DNA from: an uncultured Aquimarina sp.
Lineage (GTDB): Bacteria; Bacteroidota; Bacteroidia; Flavobacteriales; Flavobacteriaceae
DNA: 64,000 bases
Direction of reading: 5' to 3'
Assembly: GCA_947495425.1 (NCBI GenBank)
Contig: CANLYR010000006.1
Location: forward strand, 62,001 to 126,000
Shown: piece after piece, positions 29,131-37,842 of the stretch
Layout of the letters: each line of letters begins with the position of its first letter
Position numbering within the stretch: position 1 is the stretch's first letter
Notes under the pieces: model-generated
What the model was told of the DNA's origin: nothing
Databases searched by the model: none
What the model saw: only the letters and a program-made list of their open reading frames with translations
Translations under genes and position numbers: made by a program

Positions 29131-29682
29131 ATGGCTTATATCCCAAGATTAAAACAAGAGTATAAAGATAGAGTAATGTCTGCTCTTACAGAAGAATTTA
29201 GCTATGATAATGTGATGCAAGTACCAAAGCTCAAAAAAATTGTTTTGAGTAGAGGTGAGGGTGCAGCGGTAGCTGATAAAAAGTTAATCGACTATGCAGT
29301 AGACGAATTAACAACAATCACTGGTCAAAAAGCGATATCAACTATTTCTAAAAAAGATGTTGCTTCTTTCAAATTACGTAAAGGAATGCCTATTGGTGCA
29401 AAAGTTACGTTAAGAGGAGAGAGAATGTATGAATTTTTAGATCGTTTAATAACTTCAGCTTTACCACGTGTAAGAGATTTTAACGGAATCAAAGCTACAG
29501 GTTTTGATGGTAGAGGTAATTATTCCTTAGGAATTTTAGAACAAATAATCTTTCCAGAAATTGATATCGATAAGGTAAATAAGATTTCAGGAATGAATAT
29601 TACGTTCGAAACTTCTGCTAAGACCGATAAAGAAGCAAAATCATTGTTAACCGAATTAGGGTTACCTTTTAAAAAGAATTAA
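29131..29682 (+). CDS. rplE: 50S ribosomal protein L5
   Basis: 183 residues. Binds 5S rRNA with L18 and contacts P-site tRNA. The conserved [20 protein letters not shown] and [13 protein letters not shown] are intact. In E. coli the S8 repressor site overlaps the start of this gene; no comparable structure is obvious here, only a two-base gap after rplX. Confidence 0.99.
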   Translation: MAYIPRLKQEYKDRVMSALTEEFSYDNVMQVPKLKKIVLSRGEGAAVADKKLIDYAVDELTTITGQKAISTISKKDVASFKLRKGMPIGAKVTLRGERMYEFLDRLITSALPRVRDFNGIKATGFDGRGNYSLGILEQIIFPEIDIDKVNKISGMNITFETSAKTDKEAKSLLTELGLPFKKN

Positions 29683-29684
29683 TT

Positions 29685-29954
29685 ATGGCTAAAGAATCAA
29701 TGAAAGCCCGTGAGGTGAAGAGAGCTAAAACTGTAGCTAAATATGCCGAAAAACGCAAAGCTTTGAAAGAAGCTGGAGATTATGAAGCACTTCAGAAGTT
29801 ACCGAAAAATGCTTCGCCTGTTCGCCAGCACAATCGTTGTAAACTAACAGGAAGACCAAAAGGATATATGCGTCAATTTGGGATTTCTCGTGTTACATTC
29901 AGAGAAATGGCTAATCAAGGCCTAATCCCTGGAGTAACTAAGGCTAGTTGGTAA
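29685..29954 (+). CDS. rpsN: 30S ribosomal protein S14 (long, zinc-free form)
   Basis: 89 residues with one Cys ([19 protein letters not shown]). The short S14 of many bacteria binds zinc through four Cys; this one lacks that motif and has the length of the zinc-independent type. Followed by an unusual 72-base spacer before rpsH. Confidence 0.97.
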   Translation: MAKESMKAREVKRAKTVAKYAEKRKALKEAGDYEALQKLPKNASPVRQHNRCKLTGRPKGYMRQFGISRVTFREMANQGLIPGVTKASW

Positions 29955-29980
29955 CATACAAAGTAAATTAATTGGTGTAA

Positions 29981-30006
29981 GGTTTAATCAAATCCGATTG
30001 AAAACC
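29981..30006 (+). promoter_or_regulatory. hairpin in the rpsN-rpsH spacer
   Basis: GGTTTAATC (29981-29989), loop AAATCC, GATT (29996-29999), bulge GA, AAACC (30002-30006). An alternative pairing ATTGGT (29971-29976) with ACCAAT (30004-30009) overlaps it, so two exclusive structures are possible just upstream of the S8 gene. Confidence 0.4.
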
Positions 30007-30026
30007 AATACCGTAAATTATATATA

Positions 30027-30425
30027 ATGAATACAGATCCTATAGCAGATTATTTAACAAGAATTCGTAATGCGAATAGTGCTCAGCATAGAGTAGTTGA
30101 AATTCCTGCATCAAAGGTTAAAAAAGAGATCACTAAAATATTATTCGACCAAGGGTATATTTTAAGTTATAAATTTGAAGATAATACTGTACAAGGTACT
30201 ATTAAGATAGCGCTTAAATACGATAAAATGACTAAAGAGCCTGTAATAAAAGAATTACAAAGAATCAGTAAGCCTGGTTTGCGTAAGTATGCAGGGTCTT
30301 CAGAAATTCCAAGAATTCTTAACGGATTAGGTGTAGCGATAGTTTCTACTTCTCATGGTGTAATGACTGGTAAGCAGGCTAGACACGAAAATGTAGGTGG
30401 AGAAGTACTTTGTTACGTATATTAA
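30027..30425 (+). CDS. rpsH: 30S ribosomal protein S8
   Basis: 132 residues starting [18 protein letters not shown], ending with the conserved [24 protein letters not shown] segment. Key 16S binder of the platform and the translational repressor of the spc operon in E. coli. Its 72-base upstream spacer is the longest inside the spc segment and contains competing hairpins. Confidence 0.99.
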   Translation: MNTDPIADYLTRIRNANSAQHRVVEIPASKVKKEITKILFDQGYILSYKFEDNTVQGTIKIALKYDKMTKEPVIKELQRISKPGLRKYAGSSEIPRILNGLGVAIVSTSHGVMTGKQARHENVGGEVLCYVY

Positions 30426-30445
30426 CAGTATAAAAGACAAAAGAA

Positions 30446-30988
30446 ATGTCAAGAATAGGAAAAAATCCAGTAACTATTCCGTCTGGTGTCACTGTTGAAG
30501 TGACAGGTAATGTTGTTACTGTTAAAGGAAAATTAGGAGAGCTTTCTCAAGAAATCGATAGCATCGATGTGAAAGTTGAAGAAGGCCAGGTAGTTCTAGA
30601 AAGACCAAGCGAAGCCAAAGATCATAAAGCAAAGCACGGCTTATACCGAGCTTTAATTAATAATATGGTTATCGGTGTATCTGATGGGTTTACCAAAGAG
30701 TTAGAGTTAGTAGGAGTTGGTTACAGAGCTTCTAATCAAGGTCAAAAATTAGATCTGGCTTTGGGGTTCTCTCACAACATAGTTTTAAATGTAGCTCCAG
30801 AAGTTAAAGTTGAAACTATATCTGAAAAAGGTAAAAACCCTATCGTAAAATTAACTTCTCATGATAAGCAATTGGTAGGACAGATAGCAGCTAAGATCAG
30901 AGGCTTCCGTAAACCAGAACCTTACAAAGGGAAGGGAATTAAATTCGTAGGAGAACAATTAAGAAGAAAAGCAGGTAAATCTGCATAA
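30446..30988 (+). CDS. rplF: 50S ribosomal protein L6
   Basis: 180 residues, two repeated L6 folds; conserved [15 protein letters not shown] start and [11 protein letters not shown] near the end. Located near the sarcin-ricin loop where factors bind. Confidence 0.99.
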   Translation: MSRIGKNPVTIPSGVTVEVTGNVVTVKGKLGELSQEIDSIDVKVEEGQVVLERPSEAKDHKAKHGLYRALINNMVIGVSDGFTKELELVGVGYRASNQGQKLDLALGFSHNIVLNVAPEVKVETISEKGKNPIVKLTSHDKQLVGQIAAKIRGFRKPEPYKGKGIKFVGEQLRRKAGKSA

Positions 30989-30998
30989 TATCGAAGGT

Positions 30999-31355
30999 AT
31001 GGCATTCTCAAAAGATTTAAGAAGATTAAAGATAAGAAAACGTATCCGCGGACATGTAAGCGGAACAGAACAACGTCCTAGACTATCTGTTTTTAGAAGT
31101 AATAAAGAAATCTATGCACAAGTTATAGATGATGTAACTGGCAAAACTATCAGTGCTGCTTCTTCAAGGGATAAAGACATAGCAACAGCTTCAGGTAATA
31201 AGATAGAAAAAGCTAATTTGGTTGGTAAAGCATTAGCTGAAAAACTTAAGAAAGCTGGTATTGAAACAGTATCCTTTGATAGAGGAGGGTATTTATATCA
31301 CGGAAGAATAAAATCATTAGCAGACGGTGCTAGAGAAGCAGGACTTAAATTCTAA
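30999..31355 (+). CDS. rplR: 50S ribosomal protein L18
   Basis: 118 residues; [18 protein letters not shown] and the C-terminal [20 protein letters not shown] are diagnostic. Delivers 5S rRNA to the 50S subunit with L5. Confidence 0.98.
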   Translation: MAFSKDLRRLKIRKRIRGHVSGTEQRPRLSVFRSNKEIYAQVIDDVTGKTISAASSRDKDIATASGNKIEKANLVGKALAEKLKKAGIETVSFDRGGYLYHGRIKSLADGAREAGLKF

Positions 31356-31361
31356 GAAATT

Positions 31362-31886
31362 ATGTATCAAAAATATAAAAACGCAGAATTAGTAAAACCA
31401 AGTGGACTAGAACTTAAAGATCGTTTAGTTGGTGTGCAACGTGTTACTAAGGTAACTAAAGGTGGTAGAGCATTTGGTTTCTCTGCAATCGTAGTTGTAG
31501 GTGATGAAAATGGTGTTGTAGGGCACGGTTTGGGTAAATCAAAGGAAGTAGCAGAAGCTATTTCTAAGGCAGTAGAAGATGCAAAAAAGAATTTGGTTCG
31601 TATTCCACTACATAAAGGTACTTTACCACATGAACAAAAAGGTAAGTACGGTGGTGCAAGGGTATTATTACTTCCTGCTGCTACAGGTACTGGGGTAATC
31701 GCTGGTGGAGCTATACGTGCAGTATTAGAATCTGTTGGTGTACATGATGTACTTTCTAAGAATCAAGGATCGTCTAACCCTCATAATGTAGTGAAAGCAA
31801 CGTTTGATGCTTTATTGCAAATGCGAAGCGCACAGCAAGTAGCAAAACAACGTGGAGTTTCACTTGAGAAAGTGTTTAAAGGATAA
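31362..31886 (+). CDS. rpsE: 30S ribosomal protein S5
   Basis: 174 residues with the double-stranded RNA-binding-like N-domain ([19 protein letters not shown], the spectinomycin loop region) and the C-domain [15 protein letters not shown]. Contributes to mRNA unwinding and fidelity. The next gene, rpmD, begins ten bases after the stop. Confidence 0.99.
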   Translation: MYQKYKNAELVKPSGLELKDRLVGVQRVTKVTKGGRAFGFSAIVVVGDENGVVGHGLGKSKEVAEAISKAVEDAKKNLVRIPLHKGTLPHEQKGKYGGARVLLLPAATGTGVIAGGAIRAVLESVGVHDVLSKNQGSSNPHNVVKATFDALLQMRSAQQVAKQRGVSLEKVFKG

Positions 31887-31896
31887 ATCAGGAACG

Positions 31897-32076
31897 ATGG
31901 CAAAGATCAAAATTACTAAAGTAAAAAGTGCAATTAATCGCACTCAAAGACAAAAAAGAACCTTAGAGGCTCTTGGTCTTAAGAAAATCGGCCAGGTTGT
32001 GGAGCATGATGATTCTCCAAATATCCTTGGGATGGTAAATAAAGTTAAACATTTAGTTTCTGTTGAAACAAAATAA
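31897..32076 (+). CDS. rpmD: 50S ribosomal protein L30
   Basis: 59 residues from ATG at 31897 (MAKIKITKVKSAINRTQRQK). A longer frame from 31852 overlaps rpsE and would add 15 unrelated residues, so the internal ATG is the start. Short bacterial L30 form. Body conserved: LGLKKIGQVVEHDDSPNILG. Confidence 0.97.
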   Translation: MAKIKITKVKSAINRTQRQKRTLEALGLKKIGQVVEHDDSPNILGMVNKVKHLVSVETK

Positions 32077-32085
32077 TATAAGCAC

Positions 32086-32538
32086 ATGGATTTAAGTAAT
32101 TTAAAACCTGCTGCAGGTTCGGTAAAAAATAACAGTAAGCGAGTAGGTCGTGGACAAGGTTCTGGAAAAGGCGGAACTGCTACTCGTGGTCATAAAGGAG
32201 CAAAATCACGCTCTGGATATTCTAAAAAGATCGGTTTTGAAGGTGGGCAAATGCCACTTCAAAGACGTGTGCCAAAGTTTGGTTTTAGAAACATTAATAG
32301 AAAAGAGTATCAAGGTATTAATTTAGACACGCTACAGAAATTAGTAGATGATGGAAAAATTAAAGATACTGTCGATCTAGATGTGATTTTAGCTACAGGC
32401 CTAGCTGGGAAAAATGATTTGATTAAGATACTGGGAAGAGGTGAATTAAAAGCGAAGTTGAAAGTCTCAGCTCACAAATTTACGGCCACAGCAAAAGCAG
32501 CTATAGAAGCTGCGGGTGGTGAAGCAGTAACCTTATAA
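32086..32538 (+). CDS. rplO: 50S ribosomal protein L15
   Basis: 150 residues with the long Gly/Lys/Arg-rich N-terminal extension (RVGRGQGSGKGGTATRGHKG) that threads into 23S rRNA, then the globular domain. Ten bases before secY. Confidence 0.99.
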   Translation: MDLSNLKPAAGSVKNNSKRVGRGQGSGKGGTATRGHKGAKSRSGYSKKIGFEGGQMPLQRRVPKFGFRNINRKEYQGINLDTLQKLVDDGKIKDTVDLDVILATGLAGKNDLIKILGRGELKAKLKVSAHKFTATAKAAIEAAGGEAVTL

Positions 32539-32548
32539 TAGACAATTC

Positions 32549-33889
32549 ATGAAATTTATCGATACAATAAAAAACATTTGGAAAATCGAAGAACTAAGAA
32601 ATAGAATCTTAGTCACTCTAGGGTTGCTTTTAGTATATCGTTTTGGAGCACAAGTTGTTCTTCCTGGTGTAGATGCAGCGCAACTAGCACAACTAGGAAC
32701 TCAAACACAAGACGGTATTTTGGGGCTGCTTAATGCATTTACCGGAGGAGCATTTGCTAATGCTTCTGTATTTGCTTTAGGAATAATGCCTTACATATCT
32801 GCTTCTATTGTAGTTCAGTTAATGGGGATCGCGATTCCGTACCTTCAAAAATTGCAAAAAGAAGGAGAAAGTGGTAGAAAGAAAATTAATCAAATAACAC
32901 GTTGGTTAACTATTGCTATTACCTTAGTTCAAGGGCCGGGATATATTTATAACTTGTTTGGAACGCTTCCTCCTGAAGCTTTTGTGATTCAAAATCAAAC
33001 GCTTTTTGTTGTGTCTTCTGTAATTATAATATCCACAGGTTGTATTTTTGCAATGTGGTTGGGTGAGAAAATTACTGATAAAGGTATCGGAAATGGTATT
33101 TCCTTATTAATTATGGTTGGTATTATTGCTACTTTACCACAATCGTTTGTTCAGAACTTTGTGTCTAGAACGACAGGAGAAAGTGGTGGGATGATTATGG
33201 TGCTAATCGAATTAGTAATATGGTTTGTAATCATTTTAGCCTCGGTGTTGTTGGTTATGGCGGTTCGCCAAATTCCTGTACAATATGCCAGAAGAACTAC
33301 CGGCGGAGGATATGAGAAAAATGTTTTTGGATCTCGACAGTACATTCCTTTGAAACTCAATGCTTCAGGAGTAATGCCAATTATCTTTGCTCAAGCGATA
33401 ATGTTTGTACCTGGCTTTGTAGCAGCTCAGATATCAGATTCCGAGGCAGCTCAAGGTGTAACAGCAGCTTTCAGTGATATATTCGGTTTTTGGTACAACT
33501 TAGTTTTTGCATTATTAATTATAATATTTACATATTTCTATACTGCGATTACTGTGCCAACCAATAAAATGGCTGATGATTTGAAGCGTAGTGGAGGTTT
33601 TATTCCAGGGATTCGACCAGGGAGTGAAACTGCAGAATTTTTAGATAAAATTATGTCTCAAATAACATTGCCAGGATCTATTTTTCTAGCTTTAATTGCT
33701 ATTTTTCCTGCTATTGCTGTTAAGTTATTAAACGTGCAACAAGGATGGGCATTATTTTTTGGAGGAACATCGCTTTTGATAATGGTGGGCGTTGCTATCG
33801 ATACAATGCAACAAGTTAATTCTTACTTGCTCAACAGACATTATGATGGATTAATGAAAACGGGTAAAAATCGTAAAGCAGTAGCATAA
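32549..33889 (+). CDS. secY: protein translocase subunit SecY
   Basis: 446 residues, ten membrane segments. SecY is the channel of the Sec translocon in the inner membrane. Conserved [15 protein letters not shown] (segment 2), QIPVQYARR in the ribosome/SecA-binding loop, and FNPxE-like C-terminal loops are recognisable. The stop overlaps the infA start by one base (TAATG). The absence of adk and map next to it is usual for this phylum. Confidence 0.99.
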   Translation: MKFIDTIKNIWKIEELRNRILVTLGLLLVYRFGAQVVLPGVDAAQLAQLGTQTQDGILGLLNAFTGGAFANASVFALGIMPYISASIVVQLMGIAIPYLQKLQKEGESGRKKINQITRWLTIAITLVQGPGYIYNLFGTLPPEAFVIQNQTLFVVSSVIIISTGCIFAMWLGEKITDKGIGNGISLLIMVGIIATLPQSFVQNFVSRTTGESGGMIMVLIELVIWFVIILASVLLVMAVRQIPVQYARRTTGGGYEKNVFGSRQYIPLKLNASGVMPIIFAQAIMFVPGFVAAQISDSEAAQGVTAAFSDIFGFWYNLVFALLIIIFTYFYTAITVPTNKMADDLKRSGGFIPGIRPGSETAEFLDKIMSQITLPGSIFLALIAIFPAIAVKLLNVQQGWALFFGGTSLLIMVGVAIDTMQQVNSYLLNRHYDGLMKTGKNRKAVA

Positions 33890-34104
33890 TGGCAAAGCAA
33901 CCAGCAATAGAACAGGATGGGAGTATTATAGAAGCATTGTCAAATGCAATGTTTCGTGTAGAGCTTGAGAATGGTCATGTAGTGACAGCTCATATCTCTG
34001 GTAAGATGCGTATGCATTATATAAAATTATTACCAGGCGATAAGGTAAAGTTAGAAATGAGTCCATATGATTTATCAAAGGCTCGTATAACATATAGATA
34101 CTAA
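33889..34104 (+). CDS. infA: translation initiation factor IF-1
   Basis: 71 residues, single OB fold (AISGKMR-like core [19 protein letters not shown]). Occupies the ribosomal A site during initiation. Coupled to secY by TAATG. A 213-base spacer with a promoter follows. Confidence 0.98.
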   Translation: MAKQPAIEQDGSIIEALSNAMFRVELENGHVVTAHISGKMRMHYIKLLPGDKVKLEMSPYDLSKARITYRY

Positions 34105-34140
34105 TATTAAAAGAATATTAGGTAATTAAGATTTTTTCAG

Positions 34141-34148
34141 TAATTTTG
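34141..34148 (+). promoter_or_regulatory. internal promoter before rpmJ
   Basis: TAATTTTG followed by GCA, the same form as the str promoter (TACCTTTG-GCA). The -33 region near 34118 reads TTAGG, a weak match. It would let rpmJ-rpsM-rpsK-rpsD-rpoA-rplQ be transcribed apart from the upstream genes. Confidence 0.6.
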
Positions 34149-34152
34149 CAGG

Positions 34153-34196
34153 CTGAAAATTCTCATTAAATATCTTCTGGAATATAATATTTTCAG
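34153..34196 (+). promoter_or_regulatory. leader hairpin 1 upstream of rpmJ
   Basis: CTGAAAAT (34153-34160) is perfectly complementary to ATTTTCAG (34189-34196), loop of 28 bases. It begins at the predicted 5' end of the transcript from the 34141 promoter. Confidence 0.45.
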
Positions 34197-34265
34197 AAAA
34201 TCAAATAAAGAGATGATGATACCAACGCAATCTATATGATGTGTTAGTTTGTCAAAAATAAATTA

Positions 34266-34299
34266 TTTCAATTGTAAAGAGAATAACTCACAATTGAAA
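34266..34299 (+). promoter_or_regulatory. leader hairpin 2 upstream of rpmJ
   Basis: TTTCAATTG (34266-34274) pairs perfectly with CAATTGAAA (34291-34299), loop of 16 bases, ending 18 bases before the rpmJ ATG where it could control ribosome access. Confidence 0.5.
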
Positions 34300-34317
34300 A
34301 ACTTTAAGAAACAACAG

Positions 34318-34434
34318 ATGAAAGTTAGAGCATCAATAAAAAAGAGAAGTGCCGAGTGCAAGATTGTGCGTAGAAAAGGCCGACTTTACGTGATTAATAA
34401 AAAGAATCCTAGATTTAAACAAAGACAAGGGTAA
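34318..34434 (+). CDS. rpmJ: 50S ribosomal protein L36 (zinc-free form)
   Basis: 38 residues from ATG at 34318 ([20 protein letters not shown]). A frame from a TTG at 34249 runs through the leader hairpin and is rejected. Of the CxxC...C...H zinc ligands only one Cys remains; the second half reads [13 protein letters not shown], so this is the C-minus type that works without zinc. rpsM starts two bases after its stop. Confidence 0.97.
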   Translation: MKVRASIKKRSAECKIVRRKGRLYVINKKNPRFKQRQG

Positions 34435-34436
34435 TT

Positions 34437-34811
34437 ATGGCAAGAATTGCAGGGGTAGATATACCTAAACAAAAGCGAGGAGTTATAGCATTAACCTATA
34501 TCTTCGGAATTGGTAGAAGTAGAGCTAAAGAAATATTAGGAGCTGCCAAAGTAGATGAGAGTATAAAAGTTTCTGACTGGGATGATGATCAAATAGGTCG
34601 TATTCGTGAAGCAGTAGGAACATTTACTATCGAAGGAGAATTACGTTCTGAAGTTCAGTTGAGTATCAAACGTCTTATGGATATAGGATGTTACAGAGGA
34701 ATACGACATAGAGCCGGATTACCACTTAGAGGACAACGTACTAAGAACAACTCTAGAACACGTAAAGGAAGAAGAAAAACAGTTGCTAACAAGAAAAAAG
34801 CAACCAAATAA
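34437..34811 (+). CDS. rpsM: 30S ribosomal protein S13
   Basis: 124 residues beginning [20 protein letters not shown]. Contains the H2TH/tRNA-contacting C-terminal tail [18 protein letters not shown]. Head protein bridging to the 50S through L5. A 114-base spacer with heptamer repeats separates it from rpsK. Confidence 0.99.
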   Translation: MARIAGVDIPKQKRGVIALTYIFGIGRSRAKEILGAAKVDESIKVSDWDDDQIGRIREAVGTFTIEGELRSEVQLSIKRLMDIGCYRGIRHRAGLPLRGQRTKNNSRTRKGRRKTVANKKKATK

Positions 34812-34831
34812 TTAAAATAGATCGTAGTACT

Positions 34832-34918
34832 TAGTATTTAGATATTAGATGAATTATCGACAGTCTAAACACATATAGGATAAAATTCTAATTACTAATT
34901 ACTAATTACTAAATACTA
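34832..34918 (+). repeat. inverted repeat and tandem heptamers in the rpsM-rpsK spacer
   Basis: TAGTATTTAG (34832-34841) is perfectly complementary to CTAAATACTA (34909-34918). Just inside the right arm lies AATTACT repeated three times (34890-34896, 34897-34903, 34904-34910) plus a variant AAATACT (34911-34917). The element ends 7 bases before the rpsK start. Confidence 0.7.
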
Positions 34919-34925
34919 GAAAAAT

Positions 34926-35309
34926 ATGGCAAAGTCAACTTCAAAAAAACGTAAAGTAATTGTTGAGTCTGTAGGAGAAGCTCATGTTACTGCTTCTTTT
35001 AATAACATAATTATTTCGTTAACGAACAAAAAAGGAGACGTAATCTCATGGTCTTCTGCTGGTAAAATGGGATTCAGAGGTTCTAAAAAGAATACTCCGT
35101 ATGCTGCACAATTAGCTGCAGAAGATGCTTCTAAAGTAGCTATTGAGGCAGGACTTAAGAAAGTGAAAGTATATGTAAAAGGACCGGGTAATGGTAGAGA
35201 ATCAGCTATTCGTTCGCTTCATAACTCAGGTATAGAAGTTTCAGAAATAATTGATGTAACTCCAATGCCTCACAACGGTTGTCGTCCTCCTAAAAGACGA
35301 AGAGTATAA
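34926..35309 (+). CDS. rpsK: 30S ribosomal protein S11
   Basis: 127 residues; platform protein. Conserved [20 protein letters not shown] and the end GVEVSEI-type plus [13 protein letters not shown]. Transcription of this alpha segment is together with rpsM, rpsD, rpoA and rplQ. Confidence 0.99.
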   Translation: MAKSTSKKRKVIVESVGEAHVTASFNNIIISLTNKKGDVISWSSAGKMGFRGSKKNTPYAAQLAAEDASKVAIEAGLKKVKVYVKGPGNGRESAIRSLHNSGIEVSEIIDVTPMPHNGCRPPKRRRV

Positions 35310-35315
35310 ATAGTT

Positions 35316-35366
35316 ATCCCGTAATTTTATACCAAGTTTAGTCAACGTATTGATTCGGGATTTTTA
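35316..35366 (+). other. possible attenuator between rpsK and rpsD
   Basis: ATCCCG (35316-35321) and CGGGAT (35356-35361) can pair across a 34-base loop, and the right arm runs into TTTTTATA. Weak terminator form because the loop is long; it could be one arm of an alternating structure with the hairpin at 35392-35440. Confidence 0.4.
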
Positions 35367-35391
35367 TATAATTAAATAAGTAAATCGAAAT

Positions 35392-35440
35392 GAGGAATGC
35401 TGATTATCGAAGGACAGAGACCTTAATTCATAATCACCTC
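35392..35440 (+). promoter_or_regulatory. nested leader hairpin upstream of rpsD (candidate S4 site)
   Basis: GAGG (35392-35395), five-base bulge, TGATTAT (35401-35407), CG, AAGG (35410-35413), loop ACAGAGA, CCTT (35421-35424), AATTC, ATAATCA (35430-35436), CCTC (35437-35440). All arms pair perfectly: 15 base pairs in three nested helices, 20 bases before the rpsD ATG. Confidence 0.6.
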
Positions 35441-35459
35441 TATAACTAAATTATTAATA

Positions 35460-36065
35460 ATGGCAAGATATACTGGTCCAAAAACTAAAATCGCTCGAAA
35501 ATTTGGTGAAGCGATATTCGGAGACGACAAGTCATTCGAAAGAAGAAATTACCCTCCTGGGCAACATGGTAACAACAGAAGAAGAGGTAAAAAAAGTGAA
35601 TATGCTATCCAGTTAATGGAAAAGCAAAAAGCTAAATATACATACGGAGTTCTAGAACGACAGTTCCGTAATATGTTCGAAAAAGCAACACGTGCTCAAG
35701 GTATTACCGGTGAGGTTTTATTACAGCTTTGTGAATCTCGTCTGGATAATGTAGTATTCAGAATGGGATTAGCTAATTCTCGAAGAGGTGCCAGACAATT
35801 GGTTTCTCACAGACATATTACTGTTAATGGACAACAGGTTAACATTCCATCTTATCAATTGAAAGCTGGTGATGTTGTAAGTGTAAGAGAAAAATCAAAA
35901 TCATTAGAAGTAATTCAAAACTCACTTGCCAACAATAGCAAAGTGTACGAATGGATCACATTTAATAATGACACAAAACAAGGTACTTTTGTATCTGTTC
36001 CAGCTAGAATTCAGATTCCGGAAAACATAAATGAACAATTCATTGTCGAATTATACTCTAAGTAA
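35460..36065 (+). CDS. rpsD: 30S ribosomal protein S4
   Basis: 201 residues. [20 protein letters not shown] start without the N-terminal Cys cluster of zinc-binding S4, so the C-minus type. S4-fold RNA-binding domain at [21 protein letters not shown]4 starts 30S assembly and is the known autoregulator of alpha operons in several phyla. A nested hairpin lies directly upstream. Confidence 0.99.
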   Translation: MARYTGPKTKIARKFGEAIFGDDKSFERRNYPPGQHGNNRRRGKKSEYAIQLMEKQKAKYTYGVLERQFRNMFEKATRAQGITGEVLLQLCESRLDNVVFRMGLANSRRGARQLVSHRHITVNGQQVNIPSYQLKAGDVVSVREKSKSLEVIQNSLANNSKVYEWITFNNDTKQGTFVSVPARIQIPENINEQFIVELYSK

Positions 36066-36089
36066 TAACGCTAAAGAAGAAACAACAAC

Positions 36090-37082
36090 ATGGCAATATT
36101 AAATTTTCAGAAGCCCGATAAAGTTATCATGATCGACTCGACTGAGTTTGATGGTAAATTTGAATTTAGACCATTAGAACCGGGATATGGATTGACAGTT
36201 GGTAACGCTTTGCGAAGAGTTTTGCTATCTTCTTTAGAGGGATTCGCTATAACTTCTCTTAGAATAGAAGGTGTAGATCACGAATTTTCTACTATATCTG
36301 GAGTGGTAGAAGATGTTACAGAAATTATTCTAAATCTTAAGCAAGTACGTTTCAAACGTCAAATTGAGGATATAGATAATGAATCTGTTACGATTTCTAT
36401 TTCGGGTCAAGAACAGCTAACTGCTGGGGATTTTCAGAAATTTATTTCTGGATTTCAAGTACTAAATCCTGATTTGGTAATCTGTAATATGGATAAAAAA
36501 GTAGCACTTAACCTAGAAATTACTATCGAAAAGGGTAGAGGTTATGTTCCTGCTGAAGAAAATAAGAAAGCTAACGCTCCTATTGGAACTATATTTACAG
36601 ATTCTATATACACGCCGATCAAAAATGTTAAATACAGCATCGAAAATTATCGTGTAGAGCAAAAAACCGATTACGAAAAATTAGTTTTCGAAATTGTAAC
36701 AGATGGTTCCATTCATCCAAAAGATGCATTAACAGAAGCAGCCAAAATTTTAATTCATCACTTTATGCTTTTCTCTGATGAGCGTATTACTTTAGAAGCT
36801 GATGAGATTGCACAAACAGAAACTTATGATGAAGAATCACTTCACATGAGACAGTTGTTAAAAACGAAGTTGATCGATATGGACCTTTCTGTACGTGCGC
36901 TTAACTGTTTGAAAGCTGCAGAAGTTGATACATTAGGAGATTTGGTATCTTACAACAAGAATGACTTAATGAAGTTCCGTAACTTTGGAAAGAAATCTTT
37001 AACAGAGCTCGAAGAGCTAGTAAATGTTAAAGGTCTTAATTTCGGTATGGATCTTTCTAAATATAAATTAGATAAAGACTAA
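36090..37082 (+). CDS. rpoA: RNA polymerase alpha subunit
   Basis: 330 residues. N-terminal dimerisation domain ([20 protein letters not shown]), linker about 235-250, C-terminal domain with two HhH motifs ([22 protein letters not shown] and [13 protein letters not shown]) that bind UP elements and regulators. Between rpsD and rplQ as usual. Confidence 0.99.
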   Translation: MAILNFQKPDKVIMIDSTEFDGKFEFRPLEPGYGLTVGNALRRVLLSSLEGFAITSLRIEGVDHEFSTISGVVEDVTEIILNLKQVRFKRQIEDIDNESVTISISGQEQLTAGDFQKFISGFQVLNPDLVICNMDKKVALNLEITIEKGRGYVPAEENKKANAPIGTIFTDSIYTPIKNVKYSIENYRVEQKTDYEKLVFEIVTDGSIHPKDALTEAAKILIHHFMLFSDERITLEADEIAQTETYDEESLHMRQLLKTKLIDMDLSVRALNCLKAAEVDTLGDLVSYNKNDLMKFRNFGKKSLTELEELVNVKGLNFGMDLSKYKLDKD

Positions 37083-37084
37083 TC

Positions 37085-37129
37085 CATCATAATTTGCGCT
37101 CTGCATGAGGCGGATTGAGCAAGATGATG
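37085..37129 (+). promoter_or_regulatory. hairpin in the rpoA-rplQ spacer
   Basis: CATCAT (37085-37090) pairs with ATGATG (37124-37129) and TTGC (37094-37097) with GCAA (37119-37122). An alternative GCTC/GAGC pairing overlaps. It ends 17 bases before the rplQ ATG. Confidence 0.35.
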
Positions 37130-37145
37130 ATTAAAAGTAAATGTC

Positions 37146-37625
37146 ATGAGACACGGAAAAAAAGTAAATCACTTAGGAAGAAAAACAGCACATCGTAAAG
37201 CTATGCTTGCAAATATGGCTTGTTCCCTAATTGAACACAAAAGAATCAACACTACAGTTGCTAAGGCTAAAGCACTTAAGCAGTTTGTAGAGCCATTGGT
37301 AACCAAGTCAAAAGAAGATACAACACACAATCGTCGTATCGTATTTAGTAGATTGCGTAATAAATATGCGGTTACTGAATTATTTAGAGATGTTGCAACT
37401 AAAGTTGGTGATCGCCCTGGTGGATATACAAGAATTATAAAACTTGGAAATCGTTTAGGGGATAACGCAGATATGGCAATGATTGAATTAGTAGATTACA
37501 ATGAGTTGTACAATGCTGGTAAACCAGCTAAGAAGAAAGCAAGAAGACGAGGCGGGAAAGGAAAGAAAGCTGAAACTGCCCCTGTAGCCCCAGCAACAGA
37601 CACTACTAATTCTGAAGAAGAATAA
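37146..37625 (+). CDS. rplQ: 50S ribosomal protein L17
   Basis: 159 residues. Conserved [20 protein letters not shown] start and RLGDNADMA core. The C-terminal 40 residues are a basic then Ala/Thr/Glu-rich tail ([18 protein letters not shown]), longer than in E. coli but common in Bacteroidota. Last gene of the superoperon; a strong terminator follows. Confidence 0.99.
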   Translation: MRHGKKVNHLGRKTAHRKAMLANMACSLIEHKRINTTVAKAKALKQFVEPLVTKSKEDTTHNRRIVFSRLRNKYAVTELFRDVATKVGDRPGGYTRIIKLGNRLGDNADMAMIELVDYNELYNAGKPAKKKARRRGGKGKKAETAPVAPATDTTNSEEE

Positions 37626-37652
37626 ATGAAAAATGTGGAAGCACATAATAAT

Positions 37653-37688
37653 AAAAGGATAAGCGTTTAACGTTTATCCTTTTTTTTT
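37653..37688 (+). terminator. terminator of the ribosomal superoperon
   Basis: AAAA, GGATAAGCGT (37657-37666), loop TTA, ACGTTTATCC (37670-37679), then nine or more T. Ten pairs with one G-U. Confidence 0.92.
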
Positions 37689-37842
37689 GAATAATTTTGA
37701 AAAGGTTTTCCTCCACCTAAAAGGAGCATTAGATATATCAAAATTTAAAGATGAAATGAAGTAGTTCTTGCAATTTGAGCATGTATCAGCCAGTTACTGC
37801 GTAAATTTTATCTTATCATTGAAAACTATATTATAAAAACAG

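Noticed and set aside
34249..34317. TTG-initiated extension of rpmJ
   Set aside because: Adds 23 residues foreign to L36 and coincides with the leader hairpin; the ATG at 34318 gives the exact family start.
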